DNA of 64,000 nucleotides from Bacteroidales bacterium UBA3834. GTDB taxonomy: Bacteria > Bacteroidota > Bacteroidia > Bacteroidales > P3. Every line of letters starts with the position of its first letter. The first letter of the stretch is position 1. Of the stretch, positions 26,013 to 34,409 are shown piece after piece. Made by a program: the position numbers and the translations under genes. The notes under the pieces are model-generated. The model ran no database searches. It saw nothing but the letters and a program-made list of their open reading frames with translations, and was not told the DNA's origin. Where the stretch lies: NCBI GenBank assembly GCA_002392965.1, contig DGIA01000010.1:64366-128365 (forward strand), in the 5' to 3' direction.

Positions 26013-26765
26013 TTAGTCGAAATCGAGATATAGGGGCCAATGTTGGCGGAAGGTGTCCAGCTTTCCCTTGTCGAGGGTGACGGTGACGAGTTGGTCAACG
26101 CCGGCTTCGGCTTCTGCCAGGGGAAATCCTTTGAAGTCGATGAGGGCGCTGTTGCCGGTGTAGTTGCCACCTACGCCATCCACTCCGCTTCGGTTGCATC
26201 CCAGCACGTAGCAGAGGTTCTCGATGGCGCGGGCCTTGATCAGGGTGGTCCATGCCTGGTGGCGGCTGCCCGGCCAGTTGGCACAGACGAGCAGTAGGTC
26301 GTAGTCGAGATGGTCGTTGCGCAGCCACTTGGGGAAGCGGAGGTCGTAGCAGACGGCGGGTTTGATCTTCCATCCTTTGTATTCGAACACCTTGCGCTGT
26401 GTGCCGCGGCAGATGATGTCGTACTCGCCGCTGACGCGGAAGGTGTGGGCTTTGTCGTAGGTGCCGTAGGTGCCGTCGGGAAAGATCCAGTGCAGGCGGT
26501 TGTAGCATTTTCCTTTTTCTTTAACAATCCAGGTGCCAACAAACAGCAGGTCGTGCTTGGAGGCCATCTCCTGTGCCCAGCGCAGGGTCGGACCTTCGGG
26601 CACTTCGGCCAGGGCTGCCATGTGGTCGCCGAAGCCGGTGGTGAAGGTTTCCGGGACCACAAAGATGTCGCTCCTGGGCGCCGTGGCCAGCACCTTTTCA
26701 ACATTGCGGCGGTTGGCTTCGGCATCGCCCCAGACGATATTCTGCTGGTAGAAGGTTACGACCAT
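26013..26765 (-). CDS. Nitrilase-family omega-amidase-like hydrolase
   Basis: 250 residues. The carbon-nitrogen hydrolase triad is visible: Glu in VVPETFTTGF, Lys in TYDKAHTF and Cys in KPAVCYDLRFP. The short length and the CYDLRFPKWLRN signature fit the YafV/Nit2 omega-amidase branch, which deamidates 2-oxoglutaramate or 2-oxosuccinamate left by glutamine or asparagine transamination. Its start overlaps the ribF end by 10 bases, so it is translationally coupled to ribF. Confidence 0.92.
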   Translation of the reverse strand: MVVTFYQQNIVWGDAEANRRNVEKVLATAPRSDIFVVPETFTTGFGDHMAALAEVPEGPTLRWAQEMASKHDLLFVGTWIVKEKGKCYNRLHWIFPDGTYGTYDKAHTFRVSGEYDIICRGTQRKVFEYKGWKIKPAVCYDLRFPKWLRNDHLDYDLLLVCANWPGSRHQAWTTLIKARAIENLCYVLGCNRSGVDGVGGNYTGNSALIDFKGFPLAEAEAGVDQLVTVTLDKGKLDTFRQHWPLYLDFD

Positions 26766-27664
26766 TGCTTTGCTTGTTCTAAATCGGTTAGTAGCTGATG
26801 CTGTAAGGCTTCGGCGGTGTTGAAGCGTACAATGTCGCGCAGGCGGTGCAGGAACTCCACGGTGACGGTTTGGCCATAGAGGTCGCCGTGGAAGTCGAGG
26901 AGGTGCGCTTCCAAAAGCGGTTTCTCTACGCCGAAGGTTGGGGCTGCGCCGAGGTTGGCCATGCCTGCGTGACCGTTGATTCGCACGGCATAGACACCTT
27001 CCTTGGGCAGCATCTTGCGGGTGCCGTCCAGCGAGATGTTGGCCGTCGGGAAACCCAGAGTGTGGCCCACGCCGCGTCCGTGCTGCACCGTGCCGCTGAC
27101 GCTGTAGGGACGTCCCAGTAGGGTGGCGGTCTCCTCGACGGCACCGCTTGTCAGACTCTCGCGTATGCGGCTTGAACTGATGGGCTCACCGTCCAACAGG
27201 AATGGCACTCCGCGTTGGAGCGTGAAACCCAGCTCGGTGGCCAGCTGCGGCAGTCGGTCGAAGTCGTCGTTCTGCTTTGAGCCGAAGCGACTGTCGTATC
27301 CCAGCAGCAGGGCGCGCATATTCAACTCCTTATATAGTATGGTCGCCATCTCGCAGGCACTCAAGCGGGCCACCTCGGCAGTGAAGGGTATCACGGCCAC
27401 ATATTTCATGCCTGCCTCAAAGAGGAGCTTCAGGTGCTCCTCCGGGTCGTCGAGCCAGTACTCGCTGTCGCGGCGGCCGAGGACGAAGGAGGGATGCGAT
27501 GTGAGCGTTACTGCTAAAGTGGAAAGTTGGGGGTGGAAAGAGGTTAATTGTGACAGAAGGTGCTGGTGGCCGAGATGCACGCCGTCGAAGACACCGACGG
27601 TGACGGCTGTTTCTTCGTGGATAGCTTCGATTGGCCCGTTTATATCGTAGAGTTGGAAGGTCAT
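26756..27664 (-). CDS. ribF: Bifunctional riboflavin kinase/FAD synthetase
   Basis: 302 residues from the ATG at 27664, which overlaps the stop of the upstream gene as ATGA. The frame stays open a further 125 codons upstream, but that part lies within the upstream gene and is not coding. N-terminal FAD synthetase: GVFDGVHLGHQHLL and SSSRIRESL. C-terminal riboflavin kinase: VSGTVQHGRGVGHTLGFPTANI. It makes FMN and then FAD from riboflavin and ATP in the cytosol. No FMN riboswitch is visible upstream. Confidence 0.95.
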   Translation of the reverse strand: MTFQLYDINGPIEAIHEETAVTVGVFDGVHLGHQHLLSQLTSFHPQLSTLAVTLTSHPSFVLGRRDSEYWLDDPEEHLKLLFEAGMKYVAVIPFTAEVARLSACEMATILYKELNMRALLLGYDSRFGSKQNDDFDRLPQLATELGFTLQRGVPFLLDGEPISSSRIRESLTSGAVEETATLLGRPYSVSGTVQHGRGVGHTLGFPTANISLDGTRKMLPKEGVYAVRINGHAGMANLGAAPTFGVEKPLLEAHLLDFHGDLYGQTVTVEFLHRLRDIVRFNTAEALQHQLLTDLEQAKQWS

Positions 27665-28887
27665 TTCAGACGGAAGGATGGTTTGAAGAGTACGGAGCAG
27701 CCGAAGGAATACTGCAAGCGGCGCTCGTCGGGATAGTAGTAGCCCGATGCCTCGAGCCGGAGCATGCAAGGTTGGTGCCCCGAAGTCCAAATGTGCGAGG
27801 CTTTGGCGACGAGCACCTGCGTACGGTTGAATAATAGGGTGGGGGTGAGCGCCGAGAGATTGCTGAAAAGCCAGCTGCCTAGCAGAGGTACGAAGTCCTT
27901 GCCGTACCAATAGCTCATGGTCAGTTCTGTCTCCGACTTCTCTCGCGGGAAGCGCAGGTTCAGCTCGGGATAGACACCCCAGCCCGATGAAAACGGAACC
28001 GCGGGGTTTCCGCGCTGGTTGTACCACATCGTGCGGCAACTGAGGTCGATATAGATGTTACCTGCATCATAGGATCCACCCAAGCCTGTGGAGAGGTTGA
28101 AGTTGTTGTTGATCCGGTGGCTCACTGCCATATTCTGCCCACCTTCGTGCTGGCCGACAGCGTGGAATGGCAGGTAGAGTTGTACTTCGCCCCAATACGT
28201 CCGCAGTTTGCCTGACAGGCCTGCTGTGAAACGCTCGGGTACTGTGCTTTGGTTCCAGATATATTCACGCCAGTCAACCCATAGGTCGGCCTCGGCATGA
28301 CTACCCTCATAGGTCAGTTCTACACCCGCCTCGGGGTCGGCCACATAGAGCAGGTCGGGGTCGTAGAGCGGCAGTGGCAGCAGGTGTGTGCTGTTGCCCA
28401 AGCTGCCGAGGGTGAGCTGCAGATGTTCGTTGAAGGTCATCCTTGCCTGCAACCAGGGCAGCAAGTGGAGACGGTTGATACTGTAGGTATTTACTGGCCA
28501 AGGATTGGTGCTTAGAAGGGAGGGGTAGTTGCGGGCTCCCCATAGGTTCAGCCAATGGAAGCCGCCCTCGAGTGTAAAACCTTTCCCCCACAGCAATTCA
28601 TGATTCTTCCACAACACCAGTCGCGGCCTCAGAACGAACCCCGGCAGGGTGTAGCCGCTGATGCGGTTGCCGAAGTATTCGTTGTCGATAAAGAACACCT
28701 GACCGTCGATGTCGAGCGAAAGCCAACCGAAGACGGTGGTGTCTATGTGGTCGGGTGCGTAGGGAGGGGGAGTGTCTGTTGTTGCATTGGGACGAATGGG
28801 TTCAATGGATTGAGTGGGTTTGGCATGGGCGGTGCCCGTCAAACCCACTAAACCTATTAAGCCTATCAGACCCAGCAATCGCCTCAT
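27661..28887 (-). CDS. Probable outer-membrane beta-barrel protein with repeat-encoded signal peptide
   Basis: 408 residues. The signal peptide is MRRLLGLIGLIGLVGLTGTAHA, whose core is four near-identical GLx triplets encoded by a 9-bp repeat. The mature chain has many alternating aromatic strands (FGWLSLDIDGQVFFID, LTMSYWYG) and ends in an amphipathic strand with F-K-P-S-F-R-L-K, consistent with an outer-membrane barrel of capsule-assembly size. It overlaps the thioredoxin-like gene and ribF by four bases each (ATGA), so all are probably translated from one message. Function unknown. Confidence 0.77.
   Translation of the reverse strand: MRRLLGLIGLIGLVGLTGTAHAKPTQSIEPIRPNATTDTPPPYAPDHIDTTVFGWLSLDIDGQVFFIDNEYFGNRISGYTLPGFVLRPRLVLWKNHELLWGKGFTLEGGFHWLNLWGARNYPSLLSTNPWPVNTYSINRLHLLPWLQARMTFNEHLQLTLGSLGNSTHLLPLPLYDPDLLYVADPEAGVELTYEGSHAEADLWVDWREYIWNQSTVPERFTAGLSGKLRTYWGEVQLYLPFHAVGQHEGGQNMAVSHRINNNFNLSTGLGGSYDAGNIYIDLSCRTMWYNQRGNPAVPFSSGWGVYPELNLRFPREKSETELTMSYWYGKDFVPLLGSWLFSNLSALTPTLLFNRTQVLVAKASHIWTSGHQPCMLRLEASGYYYPDERRLQYSFGCSVLFKPSFRLK
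28797..28873. repeat. Inverted 9-bp repeats forming a signal-peptide coding region
   Basis: AGTGGGTTT at 28813-28821 is the exact inverse of AAACCCACT at 28841-28849, with 19 bases between. Each side continues as decayed 9-bp units (28797-28821 and 28841-28873). The right side encodes the hydrophobic core of the signal peptide, the left side the first mature residues. Confidence 0.8.
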
Positions 28888-30011
28888 TTGCCCAGCGCTT
28901 TGACGATAGCCTCTTCGATGGCGGCGCCGCGCAAGTCGCGGGCCAGGATGGTGCCGTCAGGGCCGATGAGCATAATCTGCGGGATGCCGTTGACGCCGTA
29001 GGTGTCGGTTGCGGTGCGGGTGCTATCGACCAGTTGGGGATAGGTGATGCCGAGGTCGGCCATCACCTTCTCATGGGCGGCCTTGCGGGCTGCCGCATCG
29101 CCGCGTTCCCACACGTTGAGGCCCACGATGACGAGACCTTTCTTCTGGTATTTCTTCCACAGCGGCACCAGATGGTCCTTGATTTCAGCACGGCAGGGAC
29201 CGCACCAGCTGGCATAGAAATCCACCAATGCCAGCTTGCCGTCGATGAGGTCGCTCAGCTTGCCGTCCATGCCTTGGATGTCGGTGTAATGCTTTCCGGC
29301 CGAGGTGGCGTCGATGGCTCGCAGCTGGCTGAGGCGAGCTTGCACTTGTTTGCTGTTGGCTACATTGGGCGAAGCTGTACGGACGATGCTGTCAAGCTCG
29401 TTATAGGTGAACTCGCCCACTTGTACGATATCCTCCATGGCCATCACGCCCAGCAGGTTGTCCTTGTTCTCGTTATAGAGTTTCCAGTTGGCTTCGAGCA
29501 TGCGCGCGTTGCCCAGGGCTTCGAGGCTGTCGAGCACACGCTCGGCATCGGCGCGCTCTTGAGCATTGGTGGCAGCGTAGTAGAGGGGGAGCCATTCTTC
29601 CATACCCTCCTCGACATCGCTCAGTTCGAGGCTGTGTTTGAAGGCAAAATACTTGTCGTTGAGAGGAGTGCCGCCAATGCTGTCGTTCACAATGACGATG
29701 TTGCCGGGTTCCACTACGACATAGAGAAAGTAGGGCAGGTTGGGGCCGCCGATGGCAGCCATCCAGGGCTCCTCGACAGTGCCGCGGAAGGAGAACTTGC
29801 CGTTGGCCACGACGACGCTGTCCACGGGGCCTTCGCCATCGCTGCATGTTCCGGTTGCACCGGCATTAGACACATTAAGCATATACAGCTGTTGGCCTTC
29901 CAGTTCGGGGAGATCCACGTTGCCGTTGACGGTGAACTGATTCTTGTTGCCACAACTGGTCAGAAGACTGAGTAATATTGTGGCACAGATGATTACATTG
30001 TATTTTTTCAT
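28884..30011 (-). CDS. Thioredoxin-like lipoprotein (TlpA/AhpC-TSA type)
   Basis: 375 residues. The ATG at 30011 is chosen because the -7 element at 30035 lies inside any longer frame. Lipobox SLLTSCGN (Cys20). An N-terminal beta domain of the DUF4369 type (about 25-125) is followed by a helical linker and a thioredoxin domain with FYASWCGPCRAEI. The active-site CGPC and cis-Pro (GIPQIML) are intact, so it can reduce or isomerise disulfides in the envelope. It leads an operon with an outer-membrane protein, ribF and the nitrilase gene; the stop overlaps the next start by four bases. Confidence 0.92.
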   Translation of the reverse strand: MKKYNVIICATILLSLLTSCGNKNQFTVNGNVDLPELEGQQLYMLNVSNAGATGTCSDGEGPVDSVVVANGKFSFRGTVEEPWMAAIGGPNLPYFLYVVVEPGNIVIVNDSIGGTPLNDKYFAFKHSLELSDVEEGMEEWLPLYYAATNAQERADAERVLDSLEALGNARMLEANWKLYNENKDNLLGVMAMEDIVQVGEFTYNELDSIVRTASPNVANSKQVQARLSQLRAIDATSAGKHYTDIQGMDGKLSDLIDGKLALVDFYASWCGPCRAEIKDHLVPLWKKYQKKGLVIVGLNVWERGDAAARKAAHEKVMADLGITYPQLVDSTRTATDTYGVNGIPQIMLIGPDGTILARDLRGAAIEEAIVKALGK

Positions 30012-30034
30012 GATGGTTTTGTTGATTCTGAAGT

Positions 30035-30043
30035 GCAAAGATA
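30035..30043 (-). promoter_or_regulatory. -7 promoter element for the thioredoxin-like operon
   Basis: Minus strand TATCTTTGC, about 21 bases of leader to the ATG at 30011. It rules out the longer in-frame start at 30038. Confidence 0.75.
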
Positions 30044-30102
30044 CATTTTTTTTTATAATTGGCAGCGCCTTTTTATATTGCTATAACCTTAAAATGGAGA
30101 GC

Positions 30103-30202
30103 CATCGTTGTATGGTACCCTTAGGTTGCACTTAGGTTATACCTAGGTTACACTTAGGTTATACCTAGGTTACGCTCAGGGTATAGCAGAAATGCAACGA
30201 TG
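30103..30202. repeat. 11-bp repeat array D with flanking inverted repeats
   Basis: Seven 11-base units fill 30113-30189. The unit alternates GGTTATACCTA and GGTTACACTTA. The array is bracketed by CATCGTTG (30103-30110) and its inverse CAACGATG (30195-30202). It lies in the divergent region between the thioredoxin-like gene and the gene at 30306. Confidence 0.88.
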
Positions 30203-30267
30203 TGAAGGCCATAGGGGCGGCGGCGGATGATAATTGTTAAAAAAACGTGCATGTTGTTTTTTTTGTT

Positions 30268-30276
30268 TACCTTTGC
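30268..30276 (+). promoter_or_regulatory. -7 promoter element
   Basis: TACCTTTGC. Predicted start near 30279, about 27 bases before the ATG at 30306. Confidence 0.65.
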
Positions 30277-30305
30277 ATTTTCAAAAGTGTAGTGAGGAGA
30301 TGATT

Positions 30306-31610
30306 ATGATAGAACGCAGAATGCTGACAATGAGTTTGAAATGGGTGATTCCGCTGATGGTGGCAGTCGCCTTTTCGCTGCAATTGCCGGCGCAACAGTC
30401 GGGTCTCTATGTTCCCTCAGCCAAGCCGGTACGTAATATGCAGAAGGCTTTGACCAATCCTGAGGTGTTCCACCTGCTGCTCAAGTGCAGCGACGGGGAG
30501 GAGAGTTACTCCGAGAGGGACCTCGACTTACTTGATTCGGCCTATGGTATCGCCTTTGCGATTGACAATCCGATGTACTACACGATGACCATCGAAGGAT
30601 ATGGTGGTGCCGACGAAGACCTCGTCCGGAAACGGGTGGCCTCGGTTTATCGCTATTTTGCCATGCGTAGTCATGCGGCATTTCCCATCCGGTTGGCACG
30701 CAATAAGATCCATTGCTCGTGTCAAGGCGATACTTCCGAGGTGTTGCGCTTCGAGGTGCCGGTGACGATGTCGGTTTATAACGTGGCTGAGTTGCCCGAG
30801 GCCAGACGACTTCTGAACAAGAGCATCGATCTTGAAGGCACGGTGCTGGTCACCTTCCGCAACAATCCCGACGAGTGTGTTGGTTCCGCACGTGGATGTT
30901 ATGTGCCGCAACACGACACAGTGGTGCGCGGCTACTATTCCTCGCTGCTACTCGGCAAGGGTTCTGTCTATGCAGTAGATAACACGAAGGATACCTGCCC
31001 GGGGGGCATGAGTATCAAGATGGAAGACCATCTGAACTATCGCAATGTGGTGGAGTCCTATCATCTGATACCTCATCGCAAGCAACTGCTGGTAATGGCC
31101 GGATATATCGTGGTTACTGCCCAGTTGCCGGTGAAGGCCGACTCATGTACCGAGGCCCAGAAGGACAGTATCTTTGTCCGCATCCCGGTCACACAGGAGC
31201 AGATTGACGCCAAGCTGAAGTTCTTTGCCAAAGTGAGAACGGCAAAAGGAGTGGAGTACAAGCAACTGCCTACGCGCAAGATGCCCGGCAAAGGACAGCT
31301 CGGCCTGCAGGCACCGGTGAATATCACCCAGCTGGACACCATCTACCTCGGCAAACGCATACAGGACAAGGAGGTGTCGAAATATTTCTACGAAGTGAAC
31401 AGCCCCACCGAGGCGTCGGCTTTCTCTGTGGGCAGCCGGTTCTACGTGGCGTCGCGGCCCGACAAGAACGGTGAACCTGAGTTGAAGAAACCTTTGCGGC
31501 AGCTGTTCCGCATCGTGCCTGAGCAGGAGGACGAGGCCCCCTTTGCAGGCAAGTCCGGAAGGGGTAAGGATAAACGCAAAGTGATGAATCCTGAAGAAAT
31601 AATTGATTGA
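30306..31610 (+). CDS. Exported protein of unknown function
   Basis: 434 residues from the ATG at 30306. GAGGAG six bases upstream is one of the few clear Shine-Dalgarno sites here, and the longer frame would start before the promoter. The N-terminus (MIERRMLTMSLKWVIPLMVAVAFSLQLPAQ) looks like a long signal peptide. The C-terminal third has a conserved-looking stretch (VSKYFYEVNSPTEASAFSVGSRFYV), and the tail is basic (GRGKDKRK). No known catalytic motif. It ends three bases before panB, so it may be co-transcribed with it. Confidence 0.76.
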   Translation: MIERRMLTMSLKWVIPLMVAVAFSLQLPAQQSGLYVPSAKPVRNMQKALTNPEVFHLLLKCSDGEESYSERDLDLLDSAYGIAFAIDNPMYYTMTIEGYGGADEDLVRKRVASVYRYFAMRSHAAFPIRLARNKIHCSCQGDTSEVLRFEVPVTMSVYNVAELPEARRLLNKSIDLEGTVLVTFRNNPDECVGSARGCYVPQHDTVVRGYYSSLLLGKGSVYAVDNTKDTCPGGMSIKMEDHLNYRNVVESYHLIPHRKQLLVMAGYIVVTAQLPVKADSCTEAQKDSIFVRIPVTQEQIDAKLKFFAKVRTAKGVEYKQLPTRKMPGKGQLGLQAPVNITQLDTIYLGKRIQDKEVSKYFYEVNSPTEASAFSVGSRFYVASRPDKNGEPELKKPLRQLFRIVPEQEDEAPFAGKSGRGKDKRKVMNPEEIID

Positions 31611-31613
31611 ACA

Positions 31614-32432
31614 ATGGCATACTTACAAACGGATGTTACGAAAGTAACGACACGTGTATTGCAGAATATGAAACTCCACGGCGAGAAAATCGCCATGTTG
31701 ACGGCGTACGACTATTCGATGGCCTCGCTGCTGGAGAGTACCAAGATTGATGTGGTGTTGGTTGGTGACTCGGCCGCCAATGTGATGGAAGGCCACAAAA
31801 CCACCCTCCCTATCACGCTTGACGAGATGATTGTCTATGCCACCTCGGTGGTGCGCGCCATCAACCGGGCCCTTGTGGTGGTGGATATGCCTTTTGGCAC
31901 CTATCAGGGCAACTCGAAGCAGGCTCTGGCTTCGGCTATTCGTATCATGAAAGAGACGGGGGCCGACGCCATCAAACTGGAAGGCGGTGAGGAGGTGCTG
32001 GAAAGTGTGCAGCGCATTCTTTCGGCAGGTATTCCGATAATGGGTCATCTTGGCTTGACTCCGCAGAGTATCAATAAATTTGGTACCTATGCTGTGCGTG
32101 CCACAGAACAAGAAGAGGCCGACCGGGTGAAGAAAGATGCCTTGATATTGCAGGAGGCGGGGTGCTTCGCACTGGTGCTGGAGAAGATCCCGGCCAAGCT
32201 GGCTGGCGAGATCACTTCCGAATTGAAGATTCCGACCATCGGTATCGGTGCGGGACAGCAGACGGACGGTCAGGTGTTGGTGCTGCAGGATATGCTGGGC
32301 ATCACACGCCAGTTCAAGCCGCGCTACTTACGCACCTATGGCACTTTCGGGGAGGATATCGCCAATGCTGTCCGCCATTACATCAGCGATGTGAAGAGCG
32401 GAGATTTCCCCAGCGAGAAAGAGCAATATTAA
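31614..32432 (+). CDS. panB: 3-methyl-2-oxobutanoate hydroxymethyltransferase PanB
   Basis: 272 residues, standard length. PanB transfers a hydroxymethyl group from methylene-THF to ketoisovalerate, the first step of pantothenate synthesis. Visible: KIAMLTAYDYSMASLLE, VLVGDSAANVMEGH (metal-binding Asp), VVVDMPFG, AIKLEGG, GHLGLTPQSI and IPTIGIGAG. The stop overlaps the stop region of clpS on the opposite strand, so the two genes converge with no spacer. Confidence 0.97.
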   Translation: MAYLQTDVTKVTTRVLQNMKLHGEKIAMLTAYDYSMASLLESTKIDVVLVGDSAANVMEGHKTTLPITLDEMIVYATSVVRAINRALVVVDMPFGTYQGNSKQALASAIRIMKETGADAIKLEGGEEVLESVQRILSAGIPIMGHLGLTPQSINKFGTYAVRATEQEEADRVKKDALILQEAGCFALVLEKIPAKLAGEITSELKIPTIGIGAGQQTDGQVLVLQDMLGITRQFKPRYLRTYGTFGEDIANAVRHYISDVKSGDFPSEKEQY

Positions 32433-32716
32433 TTAAGGATTTCAGATGTGAGTTCCTTGCTGAGCAGGGCCTGGTGCATAGGCAGCAGGTCGCTGTAGGA
32501 ACCTTGTTTGACGACGCATGAACCGTGGCAATGCACGAGGATGGCGCATTGTTCGGCTTGTTCCTCGGTGTGGCGGCAGATGTCAACCAACGCTTTGATG
32601 ACATAGTCGAAGGTGTGCACGTCATCGTTGTAGAGCACCAGAGAGCAACCGCTGTCCTCGAGAGTGTCCACTTCTTCGTCCGCCTGGGGACTTACGTATG
32701 GTTTCTGCTCACTCAT
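32429..32716 (-). CDS. clpS: ClpS adaptor for Clp protease
   Basis: 95 residues from the ATG at 32716 (MSEQKPYVS); an upstream start at 32740 would lie within ispF. The ClpS core is clear: LVLYNDDVHTFDYVIKAL, CRHTEEQAEQCAILVHCHG and VVKQGSY. ClpS delivers N-degron substrates to a Clp AAA+ unfoldase. The start overlaps the ispF stop by four bases (ATGA), so it is translated behind ispF in the porU-porV-ispF-clpS series. Confidence 0.94.
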   Translation of the reverse strand: MSEQKPYVSPQADEEVDTLEDSGCSLVLYNDDVHTFDYVIKALVDICRHTEEQAEQCAILVHCHGSCVVKQGSYSDLLPMHQALLSKELTSEILN

Positions 32717-33186
32717 GAATTTTCGATTAATGCAACGCATTGTGCGCTGATACCCTCTTCTCGGCCTTCGAAACCGAGATGTTCGGTGGTAGTGGCTTTG
32801 ACGGATACTTGGTTGATGTCGATACCCAGAGTGTCGGCTATATTTTTCCGCATGAGAGGTATGTGCGGAGCCATCTTGGGACGTTGGGCGACGATGGTAG
32901 CGTCGATGTTGGCAATGTGATAGCCGTGGGTAGATAGAAGATGGGCAACATGTGCCAAAAGTTTGAGGCTGCTGATGCCTTTGTACTGTGGGTCAGTATC
33001 GGGAAAATGCTTGCCGATGTCGCCCAATGCGGCGGCGCCGAGGAGGGCATCGCAGATGGCGTGGAGCAAAACATCGGCATCGCTATGGCCAATCAGGCCA
33101 TGGGTGTGCGGAATTTTCACGCCGCCAATCCATAATGGCAGACCTTCGCCCAACGCGTGAACGTCATATCCGGTACCGATTCTCAT
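32713..33186 (-). CDS. ispF: 2-C-methyl-D-erythritol 2,4-cyclodiphosphate synthase IspF
   Basis: 157 residues, typical. Zinc ligands: GTGYDVHAL (Asp, His) and the conserved GHSDADVLLHAICDALLGA, then DIGKHFPDTDP. It cyclises CDP-methylerythritol phosphate in the non-mevalonate isoprenoid pathway. It overlaps both neighbours (porV upstream, clpS downstream) by four bases. Confidence 0.97.
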   Translation of the reverse strand: MRIGTGYDVHALGEGLPLWIGGVKIPHTHGLIGHSDADVLLHAICDALLGAAALGDIGKHFPDTDPQYKGISSLKLLAHVAHLLSTHGYHIANIDATIVAQRPKMAPHIPLMRKNIADTLGIDINQVSVKATTTEHLGFEGREEGISAQCVALIENS

Positions 33187-34358
33187 TCTGTGGGTTTCAA
33201 GTCCAGCGAAAGCTGGATGCGTATGGTGTTGGCTAGAGGATTGGTGGAAAGTTTGGTGGTAGGGATGAGGTATGCGAAGTCGAAGGAAATGATGTTGTAG
33301 CGTAGCCCCACGCCGACAGTGGCATATTGGCGCCCACCTTTGTTCTCATGTTCGAAAAAGTAGCCGGCACGCACCGCGAATGTTTCGGCATACCAATATT
33401 CGGCACCGGCCGAGAGTTGGACTTCCTGCAACTCCTCGTTGAATCCGCCGGGGGCGTCGCCGAAGCTTTGGATGGCGCCGGCGATGACTCCGATATTGTT
33501 GTATTCGGTGAGCGACTGGATGCTGTCGATGCTATAGGTACGGAATTTAGGTGTGGGAACCAGCAGTTTGTTAAGGTCGAGCAGTACAGAAATCTTGTTG
33601 TAGTCGTCAATCTTGTTGGTGTAACGTCCACCGACACGAAGGTTGGCAGGCAGGAACTCTTGGTTGTTGTTGTCCTCGCTGTAGCGCAACTTGGCACCGA
33701 GGTTGGAAATAAAGGCGCCGAGGGCATAGTTTTGGGATTTGTCGATGGTGTTCTGGTAGTAAAGACCGATGTCGGCGGCTACCGAGTTGGCAGCGTGGCT
33801 GGTGGAATTCCCGCTTTCGCCGTAGATGGTTTGGCCATTGGTAAGGTCGCTGCGAATGAAGCGTCCTGAAGCACCAAGGGAGAGATTGTCGGTGACTTTC
33901 AAAGCATAGGTGAGGTCGAAAGCAAGTTCGTTCGGGTGCAGGTCGGTGACCTTGTTGCCTTCGATGTCAGTCATCTCAATATCACCGAGGGTGAAATAGG
34001 TGAGGCTGGCAGCCACAGTGCCACGGCTGCCCAGATGGTAGTAGCCACCAAGGTAGAGCAGGTCCATATCGCCTACCTTGAGGTTACGCAGCCACGGGGT
34101 AAAGGTGGTGCTGATGCCGAAAGTGTTTTCTGTGAATGCGAATTTGGCGTTGTTCCAGTGAGCCGAATAGGCGTCGGGAGTCGATGCCACACCGACGTCG
34201 CCCATACCACTCGACACGGCGTCGGGGGCGATGAGCAGAATAGGCATACCGGTGGAAATGTAGTTTTGTTTGCTGACCTGCCCCAACCAGGAAGTTTGTT
34301 GTGCGTAGTGTGTGCTTCCCAGTGCGAGTAATAAGGTCAAAAGGCACAGTTTCTTCAT
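33183..34358 (-). CDS. porV: T9SS outer-membrane protein PorV (LptO)
   Basis: 391 residues with signal peptide (MKKLCLLTLLLALGSTHYAQ). A FadL-like 14-stranded barrel is expected. PorV hallmarks: LLIAPDAVSSGMGDVGVAS near the N-terminus, the AYSAHWNNAKFAF segment, and the C-terminal strand IRIQLSLDLKP. PorV binds sorting tails of cargo leaving the SprA translocon and passes them to PorU. The gene lies 51 bases behind porU and overlaps ispF by four bases. porU-porV adjacency is known from Porphyromonas gingivalis. Confidence 0.94.
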   Translation of the reverse strand: MKKLCLLTLLLALGSTHYAQQTSWLGQVSKQNYISTGMPILLIAPDAVSSGMGDVGVASTPDAYSAHWNNAKFAFTENTFGISTTFTPWLRNLKVGDMDLLYLGGYYHLGSRGTVAASLTYFTLGDIEMTDIEGNKVTDLHPNELAFDLTYALKVTDNLSLGASGRFIRSDLTNGQTIYGESGNSTSHAANSVAADIGLYYQNTIDKSQNYALGAFISNLGAKLRYSEDNNNQEFLPANLRVGGRYTNKIDDYNKISVLLDLNKLLVPTPKFRTYSIDSIQSLTEYNNIGVIAGAIQSFGDAPGGFNEELQEVQLSAGAEYWYAETFAVRAGYFFEHENKGGRQYATVGVGLRYNIISFDFAYLIPTTKLSTNPLANTIRIQLSLDLKPTE

Positions 34359-34409
34359 TCTTGATGGATTGTTTGTGCTAAATAACGGAATGTGTATTTT
34401 TTTATTGTA

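Noticed and set aside
27665..28039. N-terminal extension of RibF
   Set aside because: Overlaps the upstream outer-membrane protein gene in another frame. The ATGA overlap at 27661-27664 and family length point to the short form.
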